From the NCBI GenBank assembly GCA_963169325.1, contig CAUJEY010000134.1, forward strand, positions 1 to 51,285: a stretch of DNA of 51,285 bases, given 5' to 3'. Below are positions 8,287 to 18,200 of the stretch, piece after piece. The position numbers were made by a program, and so were the translations under genes. The stretch is from Bacteroidota bacterium. GTDB taxonomy: Bacteria > Bacteroidota > Bacteroidia > Chitinophagales > Saprospiraceae. The stretch's first letter is position 1. Each line of letters opens with the position of its first letter. Under the pieces are notes generated by a model that saw only the letters and a list, made by a program, of their open reading frames with translations, was not told the DNA's origin and made no database searches.

Positions 8287-9681
8287 TTATGATTTTTTAT
8301 GATCGCGCATCAGTGGGTTTTCCCGCCGGGAAAACGTTTCGTTTTCTTCCTGGTGTTGGGACCCGTCTTCCGGCCCGTGCTGAATTTTTCGCGTCAGCAG
8401 GTAAAGAAACAGCACAAGCAAGACCATATAAACCAAGGTGAACATTACCAGGGAAAACAAAATCTGGTTGGCCGTTACGGTGCGCGAAAAGGCATCGCTG
8501 GTGCGCAACAGACCATATACCACCCAGGGTTGCCGGCCCATTTCGGCTGCAAACCACCCTGTTTGATTGGCTATTTGCGGTAGTAGCACCGCCCATACAA
8601 ATACCTGCAGGAGCCAACGTTTTTCAAACAGTTTCCCGCGCCGCCACATCCAGGCGCCCAGCAACGACAATCCGATGAGGATCATCCCTATGGCAACCAT
8701 GATGTGGTAAAACTGGAAAACGGCATTCACCTGCCGGGGGCGTTCGTCTTCCGGGAAACTGTTCAGGCCGCGAACGGGCGTTTCAAAATCCTGATGCAGC
8801 AAAAAAGTGAGGCCGCCGGGTATGCCGAGCCCGGTTACTTTTTGCTCTTTTTGATTGACCCAGCCGAGTAAATACATATCCGCCACTGCCAGAGAGTCAT
8901 AATGTCCTTCCAGTGCAGCGAGTTTCGCCGGTTGGTTTTTAGCCACGCCGTCGGCACTGCGGTGCCCGGTGAAGAGTTGAGCCAGAGAAGCAACTACTGC
9001 CACCACCAGGGCAATTTTAAACGCGGGTTTGGCGATGGCTAAGTGGCGATTTTTTAAAATATACCAGGCGTTTACACTCAATACCAAAAAAGCCCCGGCG
9101 AGAAAAGAGCCGATCCACACGTGCGAGAGCCGGTCCACGCTGGACGGATTGAATACCATAGCCCAAAAATCGGTGATTTCTGCGCGGGCAGCCAGGCCTT
9201 CCCCCACGATATGGTAGCCGGCCGGTGTTTGCTGCCAGGAGTTGGCCACCACAATCCATACAGCCGAAAACATAGAGCCCAGCCAAACCATAACCGTTGA
9301 AAAGAAGTGGACACGCGGGCCCACCCGGTTCCAGCCAAACAGCAAGACGCCGAGGAAGCCGGATTCGAGCGCAAAAGCAAAAATGCCTTCAGCGGCCAGG
9401 GCCGAGCCGAATACGTCGCCTACGTATTTGGAATAGGTAGCCCAGTTGGTGCCGAATTCAAATTCCATCACAATACCTGTTGCCACCCCGATGCCGAAAA
9501 TGAGGGCAAATATTTTGATCCAGAACCGGGTCATCTGTTCATAAATTTTTTTTCCGGTGCGCAGGTACATACCTTCCATAATGACCAGAATCAGGCCTAA
9601 CCCGATACTTATCGGCGGGTATATGTAGTGGAAGGCGATGGTGAAAGCGAATTGGACGCGGGCGAGTATTTCAGTATCCAT
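8287..9681 (-). CDS. cydA: Cytochrome bd quinol oxidase subunit I
   Basis: A 464-residue polytopic membrane protein carrying the quinol site and hemes. Visible hallmarks are [11 protein letters not shown] with the heme-ligand His near residue 18, [17 protein letters not shown] with the conserved Glu near 104, and GRQPW in [16 protein letters not shown] before the last helices. It is shorter than the 522-residue E. coli protein, consistent with the short Q-loop form common outside enterobacteria. First gene of cydAB; a CRP/FNR-type palindrome lies about 85-100 bases upstream of its start. I did not find a convincing TAnnTTTG promoter on this strand. Confidence 0.96.
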   Translation of the reverse strand: MDTEILARVQFAFTIAFHYIYPPISIGLGLILVIMEGMYLRTGKKIYEQMTRFWIKIFALIFGIGVATGIVMEFEFGTNWATYSKYVGDVFGSALAAEGIFAFALESGFLGVLLFGWNRVGPRVHFFSTVMVWLGSMFSAVWIVVANSWQQTPAGYHIVGEGLAARAEITDFWAMVFNPSSVDRLSHVWIGSFLAGAFLVLSVNAWYILKNRHLAIAKPAFKIALVVAVVASLAQLFTGHRSADGVAKNQPAKLAALEGHYDSLAVADMYLLGWVNQKEQKVTGLGIPGGLTFLLHQDFETPVRGLNSFPEDERPRQVNAVFQFYHIMVAIGMILIGLSLLGAWMWRRGKLFEKRWLLQVFVWAVLLPQIANQTGWFAAEMGRQPWVVYGLLRTSDAFSRTVTANQILFSLVMFTLVYMVLLVLFLYLLTRKIQHGPEDGSQHQEENETFSRRENPLMRDHKKS

Positions 9682-9764
9682 GAAGTTGCAGTTACGGTAT
9701 GCATATCGTTTGAAACGGGATTAGGTTCATCATCCGGCGGGATTTCAGACGAGAATTTCAGGGC

Positions 9765-9780
9765 TGTGATAAATATCACG
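9765..9780. promoter_or_regulatory. CRP/FNR-type palindromic operator between cydA and the MBL-rhodanese gene
   Basis: TGTGA-TAAATA-TCACG contains the perfect inverted repeat GTGATA-AA-TATCAC (9766-9779). The half-site spacing TGTGA-N6-TCAC is that of the CRP/FNR superfamily, including HcpR-type regulators of Bacteroidota. It sits in the 250-base divergent spacer, 84 bases from the cydA start and 152 bases from the MBL-rhodanese start. Control of cydAB by a redox- or NO-sensing member of this family is plausible but inferred. Confidence 0.6.
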
Positions 9781-9931
9781 GAAAAGCGCCTGTACATATC
9801 CCCAACTTTGCAGCGTTGTTCCCCGGTAAAATATAAAATCAGCGCAAAACAGGGTTATCTTAGCCGTGTGTTGATACCTTCCATCGGGCATAGCACTACG
9901 CAATTATTTAAAAAATAAAATTTTCTACATC

Positions 9932-11341
9932 ATGTTTTTCCAACACGTATATGACAAAAGCCTGGCACAAGCCAGTTATTTCATCGGCTGTCAAAAAGCC
10001 GGCGTCGCCATGGTAATTGACCCTAAAAGGGATGTGGACACTTACCTCGAAATTGCCAAACAGAACAACATGACCATCACCCATGTGGCCGAAACGCATA
10101 TCCATGCCGATTTTCTTGCCGGCTCGCGCGAACTGGCCGCCCTCACCGGCGCGCAATTGTATCTGTCCGATGAAGGCGGTCCGGATTGGCAATACCAGTT
10201 CCCGCACAACGGTTTGCACGACGGCGATGTCATTAAACTGGGTAATCTTTCCTTCAAAGTGATGCACACCCCCGGCCACACGCCCGAAAGTATCAGTTTC
10301 CTGCTCACCGACCACCCGGCATCCGACAATCCCGTGATGTTGTTCACCGGCGACTTCGTTTTTGTAGGCGACATAGGGCGCCCCGATTTGCTGGAAAAAG
10401 CCGCCGGTCTCAAAGGCACGCAGGATTTGGGCGCGCAACAAATGTATAAGTCCATCAAAAAATTTGCCGACCTGCCCGACTATATCCAGGTGTGGCCCGG
10501 CCACGGCGCCGGCTCCGCTTGCGGAAAGGCCTTGGGCGCCGTACCGAGCTCCACGATCGGCTACGAAAAAGTCCGGAACTGGGCTTTTCAGTACGATTCG
10601 GACGAACCCGGTTTCGTACAATACCTGCTGGCCGACCAACCCGAGCCGCCCAAGTATTTTGCCATGATGAAAAAGCTCAACAAGGTGGACCGCCCCTTGT
10701 TGACCGAAGTGCCGAAAGTCAAAAAATTTGGCGCAGCCGAACTTATTGCCAACCTGGGCAAAGGGATAAAACTCATTGATGCCCGGAACAAAGCCGATTT
10801 CGCGGCAGGCTTCATCCCCGGCAGCATCAATATCCCCGGCAACAACGCTTTTGCCACCTGGGCCGGCTGGTTTTTAGAATACAATGAGCCGTTTATCGTG
10901 GTGGCTGCCGAAGAACAAATGGAAGACCTGACCCGCAAACTCATGCGTATCGGCTTAGACAACCTCATCGGTTATGTGGACAACGTGAACGATTGGGCAA
11001 CCCACACGGGTCAGTCGCTCGAAACAGGCAAGGTAATTTCGGTGGACGAATTCAAAAACCTGAAGCAGCAAAACAACCTGCAACTGGTAGATTTGCGCGG
11101 CGCCTCCGAATACAAAACGGCGCACATCCAGGGGGCCGACAACATATTCGTAGGTACGATCGAGAAAAATCTTGATAAAATCAGCAAAGACCGCCGGGTG
11201 GTCATCCACTGCCAGGGCGGCGACCGGGCCGCTATCGCCTATTCCATTTTGGCCAAACACGGCTACGACAACGTGCTCAACTACACTGCCGGTATGAACG
11301 AATGGATCAACGAGGGGAATCCGGTGGTGTCTGAATCTTGA
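9932..11341 (+). CDS. MBL-fold persulfide dioxygenase-like protein fused to two rhodanese domains
   Basis: A 469-residue cytosolic protein. The metallo-beta-lactamase-fold part (about 1-240) has the ETHE1-like metal motif ETHIHAD (His56, His58, Asp60), His116 in HTPGHTPES, Asp141 in FTGDF and His191 in WPGHGAG. Two rhodanese domains follow. The first (about 265-360) has FIVVAAEE where the catalytic Cys loop should be and is probably structural. The second (about 370-465) keeps Cys427 in HCQGGDRA. The expected reactions are oxidation of glutathione or other low-molecular-weight persulfide to sulfite and sulfur transfer between thiols. Divergent from the sulfide-tolerant bd oxidase, which fits a shared role in reactive sulfur handling. 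Exact substrate is inferred from the family. Confidence 0.9.
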   Translation: MFFQHVYDKSLAQASYFIGCQKAGVAMVIDPKRDVDTYLEIAKQNNMTITHVAETHIHADFLAGSRELAALTGAQLYLSDEGGPDWQYQFPHNGLHDGDVIKLGNLSFKVMHTPGHTPESISFLLTDHPASDNPVMLFTGDFVFVGDIGRPDLLEKAAGLKGTQDLGAQQMYKSIKKFADLPDYIQVWPGHGAGSACGKALGAVPSSTIGYEKVRNWAFQYDSDEPGFVQYLLADQPEPPKYFAMMKKLNKVDRPLLTEVPKVKKFGAAELIANLGKGIKLIDARNKADFAAGFIPGSINIPGNNAFATWAGWFLEYNEPFIVVAAEEQMEDLTRKLMRIGLDNLIGYVDNVNDWATHTGQSLETGKVISVDEFKNLKQQNNLQLVDLRGASEYKTAHIQGADNIFVGTIEKNLDKISKDRRVVIHCQGGDRAAIAYSILAKHGYDNVLNYTAGMNEWINEGNPVVSES

Positions 11342-11382
11342 TCAGGAAACGAGAATGGTTCCAATGCGCAATCTTGCGTTTG

Positions 11383-14300
11383 TCATCTGAACACCGTCAC
11401 GGCTCCTTTCAATATTATGGTTTCTCCCAGGGCCATGCGGAGCATATAGTAGTAGGTGCCTTGCGGCACCAATTTGCCGGTACCTGATTTACCATCCCAT
11501 CCGCCGTTGGGGTAATCGTCGGCATGCCAGACGATTTCACCCCAACGGTTCAGGATTGTCATACTGACCCTGCCGTTGGGCACGATGAATTTTTTATCTT
11601 TAAAATAAAAAAGCGGGTCAAAAGTCGGGTTGAATTCATCGTCGTTGGGGCTGAACGCGTTGGGCATTTCTTCGGCGGCTTCCACCAGGCCGTCCTGCAC
11701 TACCAGTACCACGCGGCCGGTGTCGCAGGGGCCCGTGCAGAAGGTATCGCAGAGCTGGTACGTGAACGAGTCTACGCCGAGAAAGGCGGTATTCGTCAGC
11801 CGGTACACCAGCGTGCCGCCGGGGGCGAGTATGGCCGTGCCGGCTTGGGGAGCGTCGAGCAGGGTGGTCAACCAGGCGCCGCCAACGGGGAGCAGATCGT
11901 TTTGCACGAGACTAAAGGTACGTTCCGACAGTCCGAGACCGGGCGGGTAGAACAACGTGTCGTCCAGCGCCGCGTATGTTTTGGGATCGGCAAACTCCAG
12001 GGTCAGGTTCACGGTACTGTCGCAGCCGGCAGCGGAAAGCAGCGGGATTTCGTAAAAACCCGGTTCGGTGTACGCTTTTCCTCCGACGTACCAGGGCATG
12101 CTGTCGCAAACCACCACATCGAGATCGACGGAAACAGGCATCCCAACATTTATCGTTATGTCGTCCTGCGCCCGGCAACCGATATTGTCCTGAATTTCAA
12201 CGGAATAGATTGTTTTGGTATTGGGTTTTACCAGGATAGTGTCTTTGTCGCCCGGAACACTCCATTGGACGGAGCAACCCGTGCATCCCGTCTTTTTAGC
12301 AATCAGCAGCAGGGAGTCGCCTAAGCAAATGTTTGCATCGGGGCCGAGTGTGACGTCCGGTATGCGGACACTGAGGGTCAGTTGCACCGTACTGTCGCAG
12401 CCGTTGTTGCCCATCAGGACGCGCGTGTACATTCCCGGCGCCTGCACTATGGTGTCGCCGAGGGTGTACGCATCACCGATACAAATGGCCGCCGACACGG
12501 CAGATAACACCTGTTGTACGAAGGTAACCGGCGTTCCGGGCGCTACCGACAGGCAGGCATTGTTCAGGTCGATACTGCCGGGGCCGTTTTGTGTTCCGGC
12601 TATCGCCGAAATGTAGTATTGATTGCCATATACCACCCCGCCTGTAAAGGCGAACGTGGGTACGGTATTCCAGGCGATTGGGTTGGCCAGGTTGGAGCCG
12701 CTGCCCTGGTGGAGCACGAACAGCAGAATTGCGCCCGGCGCCAGAAACTGATCCTGCTGATGAAGCGCCGTCACCGGGGTGTCGCCGCAAACGATGAGCG
12801 GGGCGGGGTCCATCGTACCGGCCTGGGTGATGCAATTGCAGTCGTGCAAGCCGTTCACCACTTGCGGCGGGCAGTCCTCCGCATCGCTGAAGCGGTAGGT
12901 ATAGACCGAACCGCTGGGGATTACCGGCCCGGTGAACTGGCTGCCGGCAATTGCGCCGAGTCCGGACAATTCCTTATACGGCGGCGTGCCGCCTGCGAGC
13001 GTGAGCGTGACCCGGTAGGAGTCGTCGGCTCCCTGACAATCTTCCAGCAGGTTCTGGGTTTCCATTGGGGCCGGGCCGAATACCTGGGCGATTTGAACAA
13101 AAGTGCATCCCCCTGCGTCGGTGATGGTGACGGTGTAGGTGCCGGCCGGCAAACCGGAAATATCTTCGGTGGTGTCGCCGGTATTCCACAAAAACGACAG
13201 CGGTGGAGCGCCGGCCGCGGGGATCAGATCAATCATACCGATAGGTTGGCCGCAGGCGGCCGGTTGGGGCAGCGCGGCGGCATTGGGGCCGTCGAGGTTG
13301 CCGACCGTGACGGTGGAAACAGCGCTGCAGTTGTTGGCGTCGGTGATGGTGACGGTGTAGGTGGCGGCGGGGAGGGTGATGCGGTCTTCTGTGTTCTGTA
13401 CACCGGGCAGGTCGGCCCAATCGAAGCGGAATGGCGCGGCGCCAGTGGGGAGGAGATCAATTTTTCCATCCGATTTGCCGCAGTGCGCCGGACTGGCTGA
13501 AGGGTTGGGAACAGGAGCAGCCCATACTTCTGCCTGGGCCGTAGCGGTTGCAGAGCAGCCGTTGGCATCGGTAACGGTGACAGTGTAGACGCCGCTCATG
13601 GCCGAGGTGGCGTCGGGGCGCTGCGGATTTTGCTGGGAGGAAGTGTAGGCGCCGGGGCCGGACCAGGTGTAAGTGATGCCGCCGGAGGCGTTGAATGAGA
13701 TAGAAGCCCCGCTGCACAATGCGCTTGGATTGGCACTAGCCACTGGTTGTGGCAAGGCGTTTACGGTGACGTTGACCGTAGCGGTGGCGGTGCAGCCGTT
13801 GGCGTCGGTGACTGTGACGGTGTAAATGCCGCTCATGGACGGGGTGGCATCGGGGCGCTGCGGATTTTGCTGGGAGGAAGTGAAGCCGCCGGGACCGGAC
13901 CAGGTGTAAGTGATGCCGCCTGAGGCGTTTAGTGAAACAGAAGCCCCGCTACACAACTCGGCTGGATTGGCAGTAGCCACTGGTTGCGGCAGCGCGTTTA
14001 CGGTGACGTTGACTGTGGCGGTGGCGGTGCAACCGCCTGGCTCCGTGAGGGTCACGGTGTAAACGCCGGCCTGCGCCGGTGCGACGGGATTTTGCTGGCT
14101 GGAAGCGAAGCCGCCGGGCCCGGACCAACTGTACCCGGCGCCCGGCCCGCCCCCGCTTGCCGACAAGCTGACCGAAGCGCCCGGACAGGCCAGGGCAGGC
14201 CCGCCAGCCAGCACCGAAGGGAAGGAAATTTTAAGTACCCTGCCGATAGCGCCGGCAGCGTAAGCCGTTGCGCTATCGGCAAAAGAGACGTCGTAGAGGG

Positions 14301-15126
14301 TTTCCGGGATGGTTGGATTGGAAATGTCCGTCCAGACCGCACCGCCGTCCTGAGTACGGAACACCTTGCCCCCCGAGCCGGCCAGCAGGGCTTTTTGGCC
14401 ACTCCAGGCGGCCAGTCCGTTCCAGTTGCCGCCGACAGCCGTTTGTGCGCTCCAGTTGTCGCCGTTGTCGGCTGATTGCCAGACCGCGCCGCCATCACCG
14501 GCCATCCATGCGCGTGTATCGGCCAGCGCCGCCACCCGGAAATTGCCGGCAACCGGTCCGCTCAGCGGCGCCCAGGTTTGTCCGCCGTCCGTACTGCGCA
14601 GCGCTACGCCGCCTTCGCCGCAGGTCAGGGCCAGATTGCCTTCCATCGCGATGGAGTACAGGGTGTTGGAAGTACCCGAGGGCGTCAGCACCCAGGTAGC
14701 CCCGCCGTCCGTGGTGCGCAGGATGACGCCGCACTCGCCGGCGATCAGCCCCGTCAGGGCCGATGAGAAGGCCACATCGTACAGGTCGCTGCGCACCGGG
14801 CTTGTTTGCATACGCCAGTTCGCGCCCGCGTTCGAAGTGTGCCGGATGAGCCCCCGGTCGCCGACGGCCCAGCCGTTGTTGTCGTCGCGGAAATACAATC
14901 CCTGAATGGTCTGCGCCGTGCGGGCATCCTGGTCTGCCCAGGTAGCCCCGCCGTCCGTGGAACGGCGCAGCGTCCCTCCCTCGCCGGCCACGTAGCCACG
15001 ATCGGGCTGGGTGAAAAAGACTGCATGCAGGCCGGCCGTCGTTCCGCTCGCGAGGGGGGATACGCATTGGCTCCGGGCCGCGAGGGGCAGGAAGAAGGCG
15101 AAGAGGAATAGGGTTGATTTATTCAT
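11383..15126 (-). CDS. T9SS-secreted surface protein: YCF48-like propeller, SprB/Ig-like repeats, type B sorting domain
   Basis: I chose the ATG at 15126 because it opens a clear signal peptide (MNKSTLFLFAFFLPLAARSQ); the in-frame ATG at 15324 would overlap the upstream gene. The 1247-residue product has YCF48/BNR-like repeats at about 22-300 (GWAVGDRGLIRHTS, ILRTTDGGATW), several SprB/Ig-like repeats at about 310-680 (PxCSGASVSLNASGGITYTW; YTVTVTDANGCTATAT), further unrecognised beta domains, and a terminal gliding-motility-type sorting domain beginning near NAFSPNDDEFNPTFDP and ending ILKGAVTVFR. This C-terminus directs export by T9SS and anchoring or release at the surface. The gene lies 110 bases downstream of the FGE-repeat gene on the same strand. 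Ligand unknown. Confidence 0.9.
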   Translation of the reverse strand: MNKSTLFLFAFFLPLAARSQCVSPLASGTTAGLHAVFFTQPDRGYVAGEGGTLRRSTDGGATWADQDARTAQTIQGLYFRDDNNGWAVGDRGLIRHTSNAGANWRMQTSPVRSDLYDVAFSSALTGLIAGECGVILRTTDGGATWVLTPSGTSNTLYSIAMEGNLALTCGEGGVALRSTDGGQTWAPLSGPVAGNFRVAALADTRAWMAGDGGAVWQSADNGDNWSAQTAVGGNWNGLAAWSGQKALLAGSGGKVFRTQDGGAVWTDISNPTIPETLYDVSFADSATAYAAGAIGRVLKISFPSVLAGGPALACPGASVSLSASGGGPGAGYSWSGPGGFASSQQNPVAPAQAGVYTVTLTEPGGCTATATVNVTVNALPQPVATANPAELCSGASVSLNASGGITYTWSGPGGFTSSQQNPQRPDATPSMSGIYTVTVTDANGCTATATVNVTVNALPQPVASANPSALCSGASISFNASGGITYTWSGPGAYTSSQQNPQRPDATSAMSGVYTVTVTDANGCSATATAQAEVWAAPVPNPSASPAHCGKSDGKIDLLPTGAAPFRFDWADLPGVQNTEDRITLPAATYTVTITDANNCSAVSTVTVGNLDGPNAAALPQPAACGQPIGMIDLIPAAGAPPLSFLWNTGDTTEDISGLPAGTYTVTITDAGGCTFVQIAQVFGPAPMETQNLLEDCQGADDSYRVTLTLAGGTPPYKELSGLGAIAGSQFTGPVIPSGSVYTYRFSDAEDCPPQVVNGLHDCNCITQAGTMDPAPLIVCGDTPVTALHQQDQFLAPGAILLFVLHQGSGSNLANPIAWNTVPTFAFTGGVVYGNQYYISAIAGTQNGPGSIDLNNACLSVAPGTPVTFVQQVLSAVSAAICIGDAYTLGDTIVQAPGMYTRVLMGNNGCDSTVQLTLSVRIPDVTLGPDANICLGDSLLLIAKKTGCTGCSVQWSVPGDKDTILVKPNTKTIYSVEIQDNIGCRAQDDITINVGMPVSVDLDVVVCDSMPWYVGGKAYTEPGFYEIPLLSAAGCDSTVNLTLEFADPKTYAALDDTLFYPPGLGLSERTFSLVQNDLLPVGGAWLTTLLDAPQAGTAILAPGGTLVYRLTNTAFLGVDSFTYQLCDTFCTGPCDTGRVVLVVQDGLVEAAEEMPNAFSPNDDEFNPTFDPLFYFKDKKFIVPNGRVSMTILNRWGEIVWHADDYPNGGWDGKSGTGKLVPQGTYYYMLRMALGETIILKGAVTVFR

Positions 15127-15236
15127 TTTTGTAGTGTCACAAAATTTCAAATAGCGTAACGGTTTTTCGAAATCCCGCCGGAAAGCGGTATGGTAAAAAA
15201 CGCTCATAAGTAAAGCCGGTATGAACTGCCAACTGA

Positions 15237-18200
15237 CTACGGGACGAGTACAAGACGGAAGCCAAAACTGCTGGCGCGGATGTAGGAGCTGAACCCGAAT
15301 CCCCCACGGTACGCCACCCGGCATTGCTCTTGATTATTTAAAAAATCGCCACCACGCATAACACGATCCAAACCTCCAGCTGATCCGGTCGGGTTATTCT
15401 GCCCAGATGGAAAAGTTCCTCCCCACCAATCCCAACACCACTCTCGAACATTACCGCTCATGTCAAACAGTCCTAGTCCATTCTGCCCTTTTTCACCTTT
15501 GGGGTGGGTACCTTGCCCAAAATGATTAGGAGTATAATTCACTTGGCTGTTATAAGAGTACCAACCTACCAAATCCAATGAATCACCGCCGGCAGACAGG
15601 TAGTTTGGCGAATTCGTCGCTCCCCGCGCCGCATACTCCCATTCCGCTTCCGTCGGCAACCGGTAGCCATTTGCGTTCCAGTTGGCGACTACGGCATCCC
15701 AAGTCGGGTCCTGCGTTGTCGGCACGGCCCCCCAATCATCGGGGTTTGTACTACCATTTATGCTATACACAGGTGTGCGGCCCTGCTGTATACTCAGCCG
15801 GTTGCAAAATACGAGGACATCATACCAACTCACAACTTCCACGGGGCAATCGCCGCCACAGGCCGTGAATAAACTTGGATTACTCCCCATCACGCTCTCC
15901 CACTCGCACTGCGTCACCTCGTACCTCCCCATATAGAAACTATCTATCGTCACCGGCGTAGTCGGATTTTCACCGCCGAGGTTGATCGTCCCGCCCGGCA
16001 CCAGCACCATATCTGGTACTCCGCTTCCGGTAGTAAACGAAAACCCGGCGCATCCCGAAGCCGGCCCGGCCGCATTGTACGGCGTTATGGTAACATGAAT
16101 AGTGGTGTTTTGCGGAAAGCAACCCGGGTAGTCGTAGCGGAGCGTATCGCCGAGGTCCAGGCCATTCACCAAGTCCGTGCCGCCGGGCGTAGTGCCGAGG
16201 GAGATGCGGTAGCCGGTGGCATTAGGGGCGGGTTGCCATTCGAAGATGGTGGTGAGGGCTACGGCGGTGTCGTTGGGAGCGGGGGTGGTGAGGGTGGGGA
16301 CGCAGCTGGGGGCGTTGGGGAGGCTTCTGGCGAGGCGGAAGCCGTAACCTAATACTCCACCGTTAGCACCAGGCCAATATCCTCCCCTATACCAAACCGA
16401 AACCGAAATCGGAGGGGATGACTTGGATCCACCCCGTTCGATACGGTGGGAGCCACCTGGAGGCCCGGTTGGATTGTTTGACCCAAATGGAAAGGTAGCA
16501 CTCCACCAGTCCCAGCACCATTCAATTGCATTGCCGCTCATGTCGTATAGCCCAAGTCCATTCGCCTGTTTTTGTCCTACCGGGTGAGTCGTATAACCAG
16601 CAAAGGGGGTAGAGGAATTGCCATTATACCATGCTACATCTTGCACTGTATTGCTGCCAGCAAAGGTGTAATTTGGTGTATCGGTGGCTGCCCGTGCAGC
16701 ATACTCCCACTCTGCTTCTGTTGGCAGGCGGTAACCATTAGCCCCTGTTTTCCAAAATATATCAACGTATATATCTTTGTTATCTACCAAGGAGTCGAAC
16801 ACTTGAGTATAACCTGCATCGAGGTAATACACAGGCTCAAATCCTTCCTGTAGGCTAAGACGGTTGCAGAAAGTTGCTGCATTGTACCAACTGACACGCT
16901 CTACAGGGCAATCTCCTCCACAGCTTGTGAAAATACTCGGGTTATAATCCATTATGTCAATCCACTCACACTGTGTCACTTCGTAGCGCCCTATCTGTAA
17001 GCTATCTATTGTCACAGCGGTGCCGCCGAGGTTAATCGTCCCGCCCGGCACCAGCACCATATCCGGCACTCCGCTTCCGGTAGTAAACGAAAACCCTGCG
17101 CATCCCGAGGCCGGCCCAGCCGTATTGTACGGCGTTATGGTCACGTGAATAGTGGTATTTTGCGGGAAACATCCCGGGTAGTCGTAGCGGAGCGTGTCGC
17201 CGAGGTCCAGGCCGTTTATCAGATCTGTGCCGCCGGGGCTGGTGCCGAGAGAGATGCGGTAGCCGGTGGTGTTGGCGGCGGGCTGCCATTCGAGGATGAT
17301 AGTGAGGGCTACGGCGGTGTCGTTGGGGGTGGGGGTGGTAAGGGAGGGGACGCAGGAAAGGGGTTGGGAGACCATGCCCCTGGCAAGCCGAAATCCGTAA
17401 TTTGCATTTCGGGTGCCAGGACCAGCGACATTCCGGTCCGCTACCCGATGGTTATGGGGAGCCACATTATAGCTGCCGCCCCGACAGACACGGTTGGGGC
17501 CTAAAAACGGGCCAACTGGGTTATATTCCGCACTATTACTGTAGTAGGCATCAGAATAAAAGTCCCAACACCACTCGAATACATTGCCGCTCATATCATA
17601 AATGCCTAAAGCGTTAGGTTGTTTTAGGCCTACTGGTCGAGTTGTGTTAGTGTTCAAAGCATACCAACTTACATCCCATACTGTGTTGCTGCCACTGTAC
17701 ACCGTCTGAGGCATTGCCCCAGCACCCCGAGCAGAATATTCCCATTCGGCTTCTGTTGGGAGCCGATAACCCATGGCATTCATCTTCCAAAAAACATCTA
17801 AATAAACTCCCAAATTCCCAATCAACGTATCAAACACATTTGTGAAGATTGGATCGAAGTAATACACTGGTTCAAGTCCTTCTTGTAGGCTCAATCGGTT
17901 ACAGTAAGTAATAACATCATACCAGCTTACCTGCTCGGCAGGACAATTGTTTCCGCAATTCCCGAAATAGTAGGTCCAATTTCCCATCAAACTTTCCCAA
18001 TTACACTGTGTCACCTCGTAGCGATTTATCCAAAAACTGTCCAAAGTGACAAGGTGAATTGGGTCTTCGTCATTACCACAACCTATTTGCTCAGCCGTGC
18101 AGCCCATTTCGAAAGTCCCAGCCGGCATCAACACCATATCCGACACTCCGCTACCCGTCGTAAATGAAAACTCCGCACATCCCACTGCATCCCCAGCCGC

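Noticed and set aside
9628-9918. 96-codon open frame on the plus strand across the cydA start and spacer
   Set aside because: It overlaps the cydA N-terminus, shows no recognisable motif and would occupy the divergent regulatory region; probably chance.
11383-15324. Longer N-terminus starting at 15324 for the YCF48/SprB protein
   Set aside because: It would overlap the upstream gene by 88 bases and place 66 residues before an obvious signal peptide.
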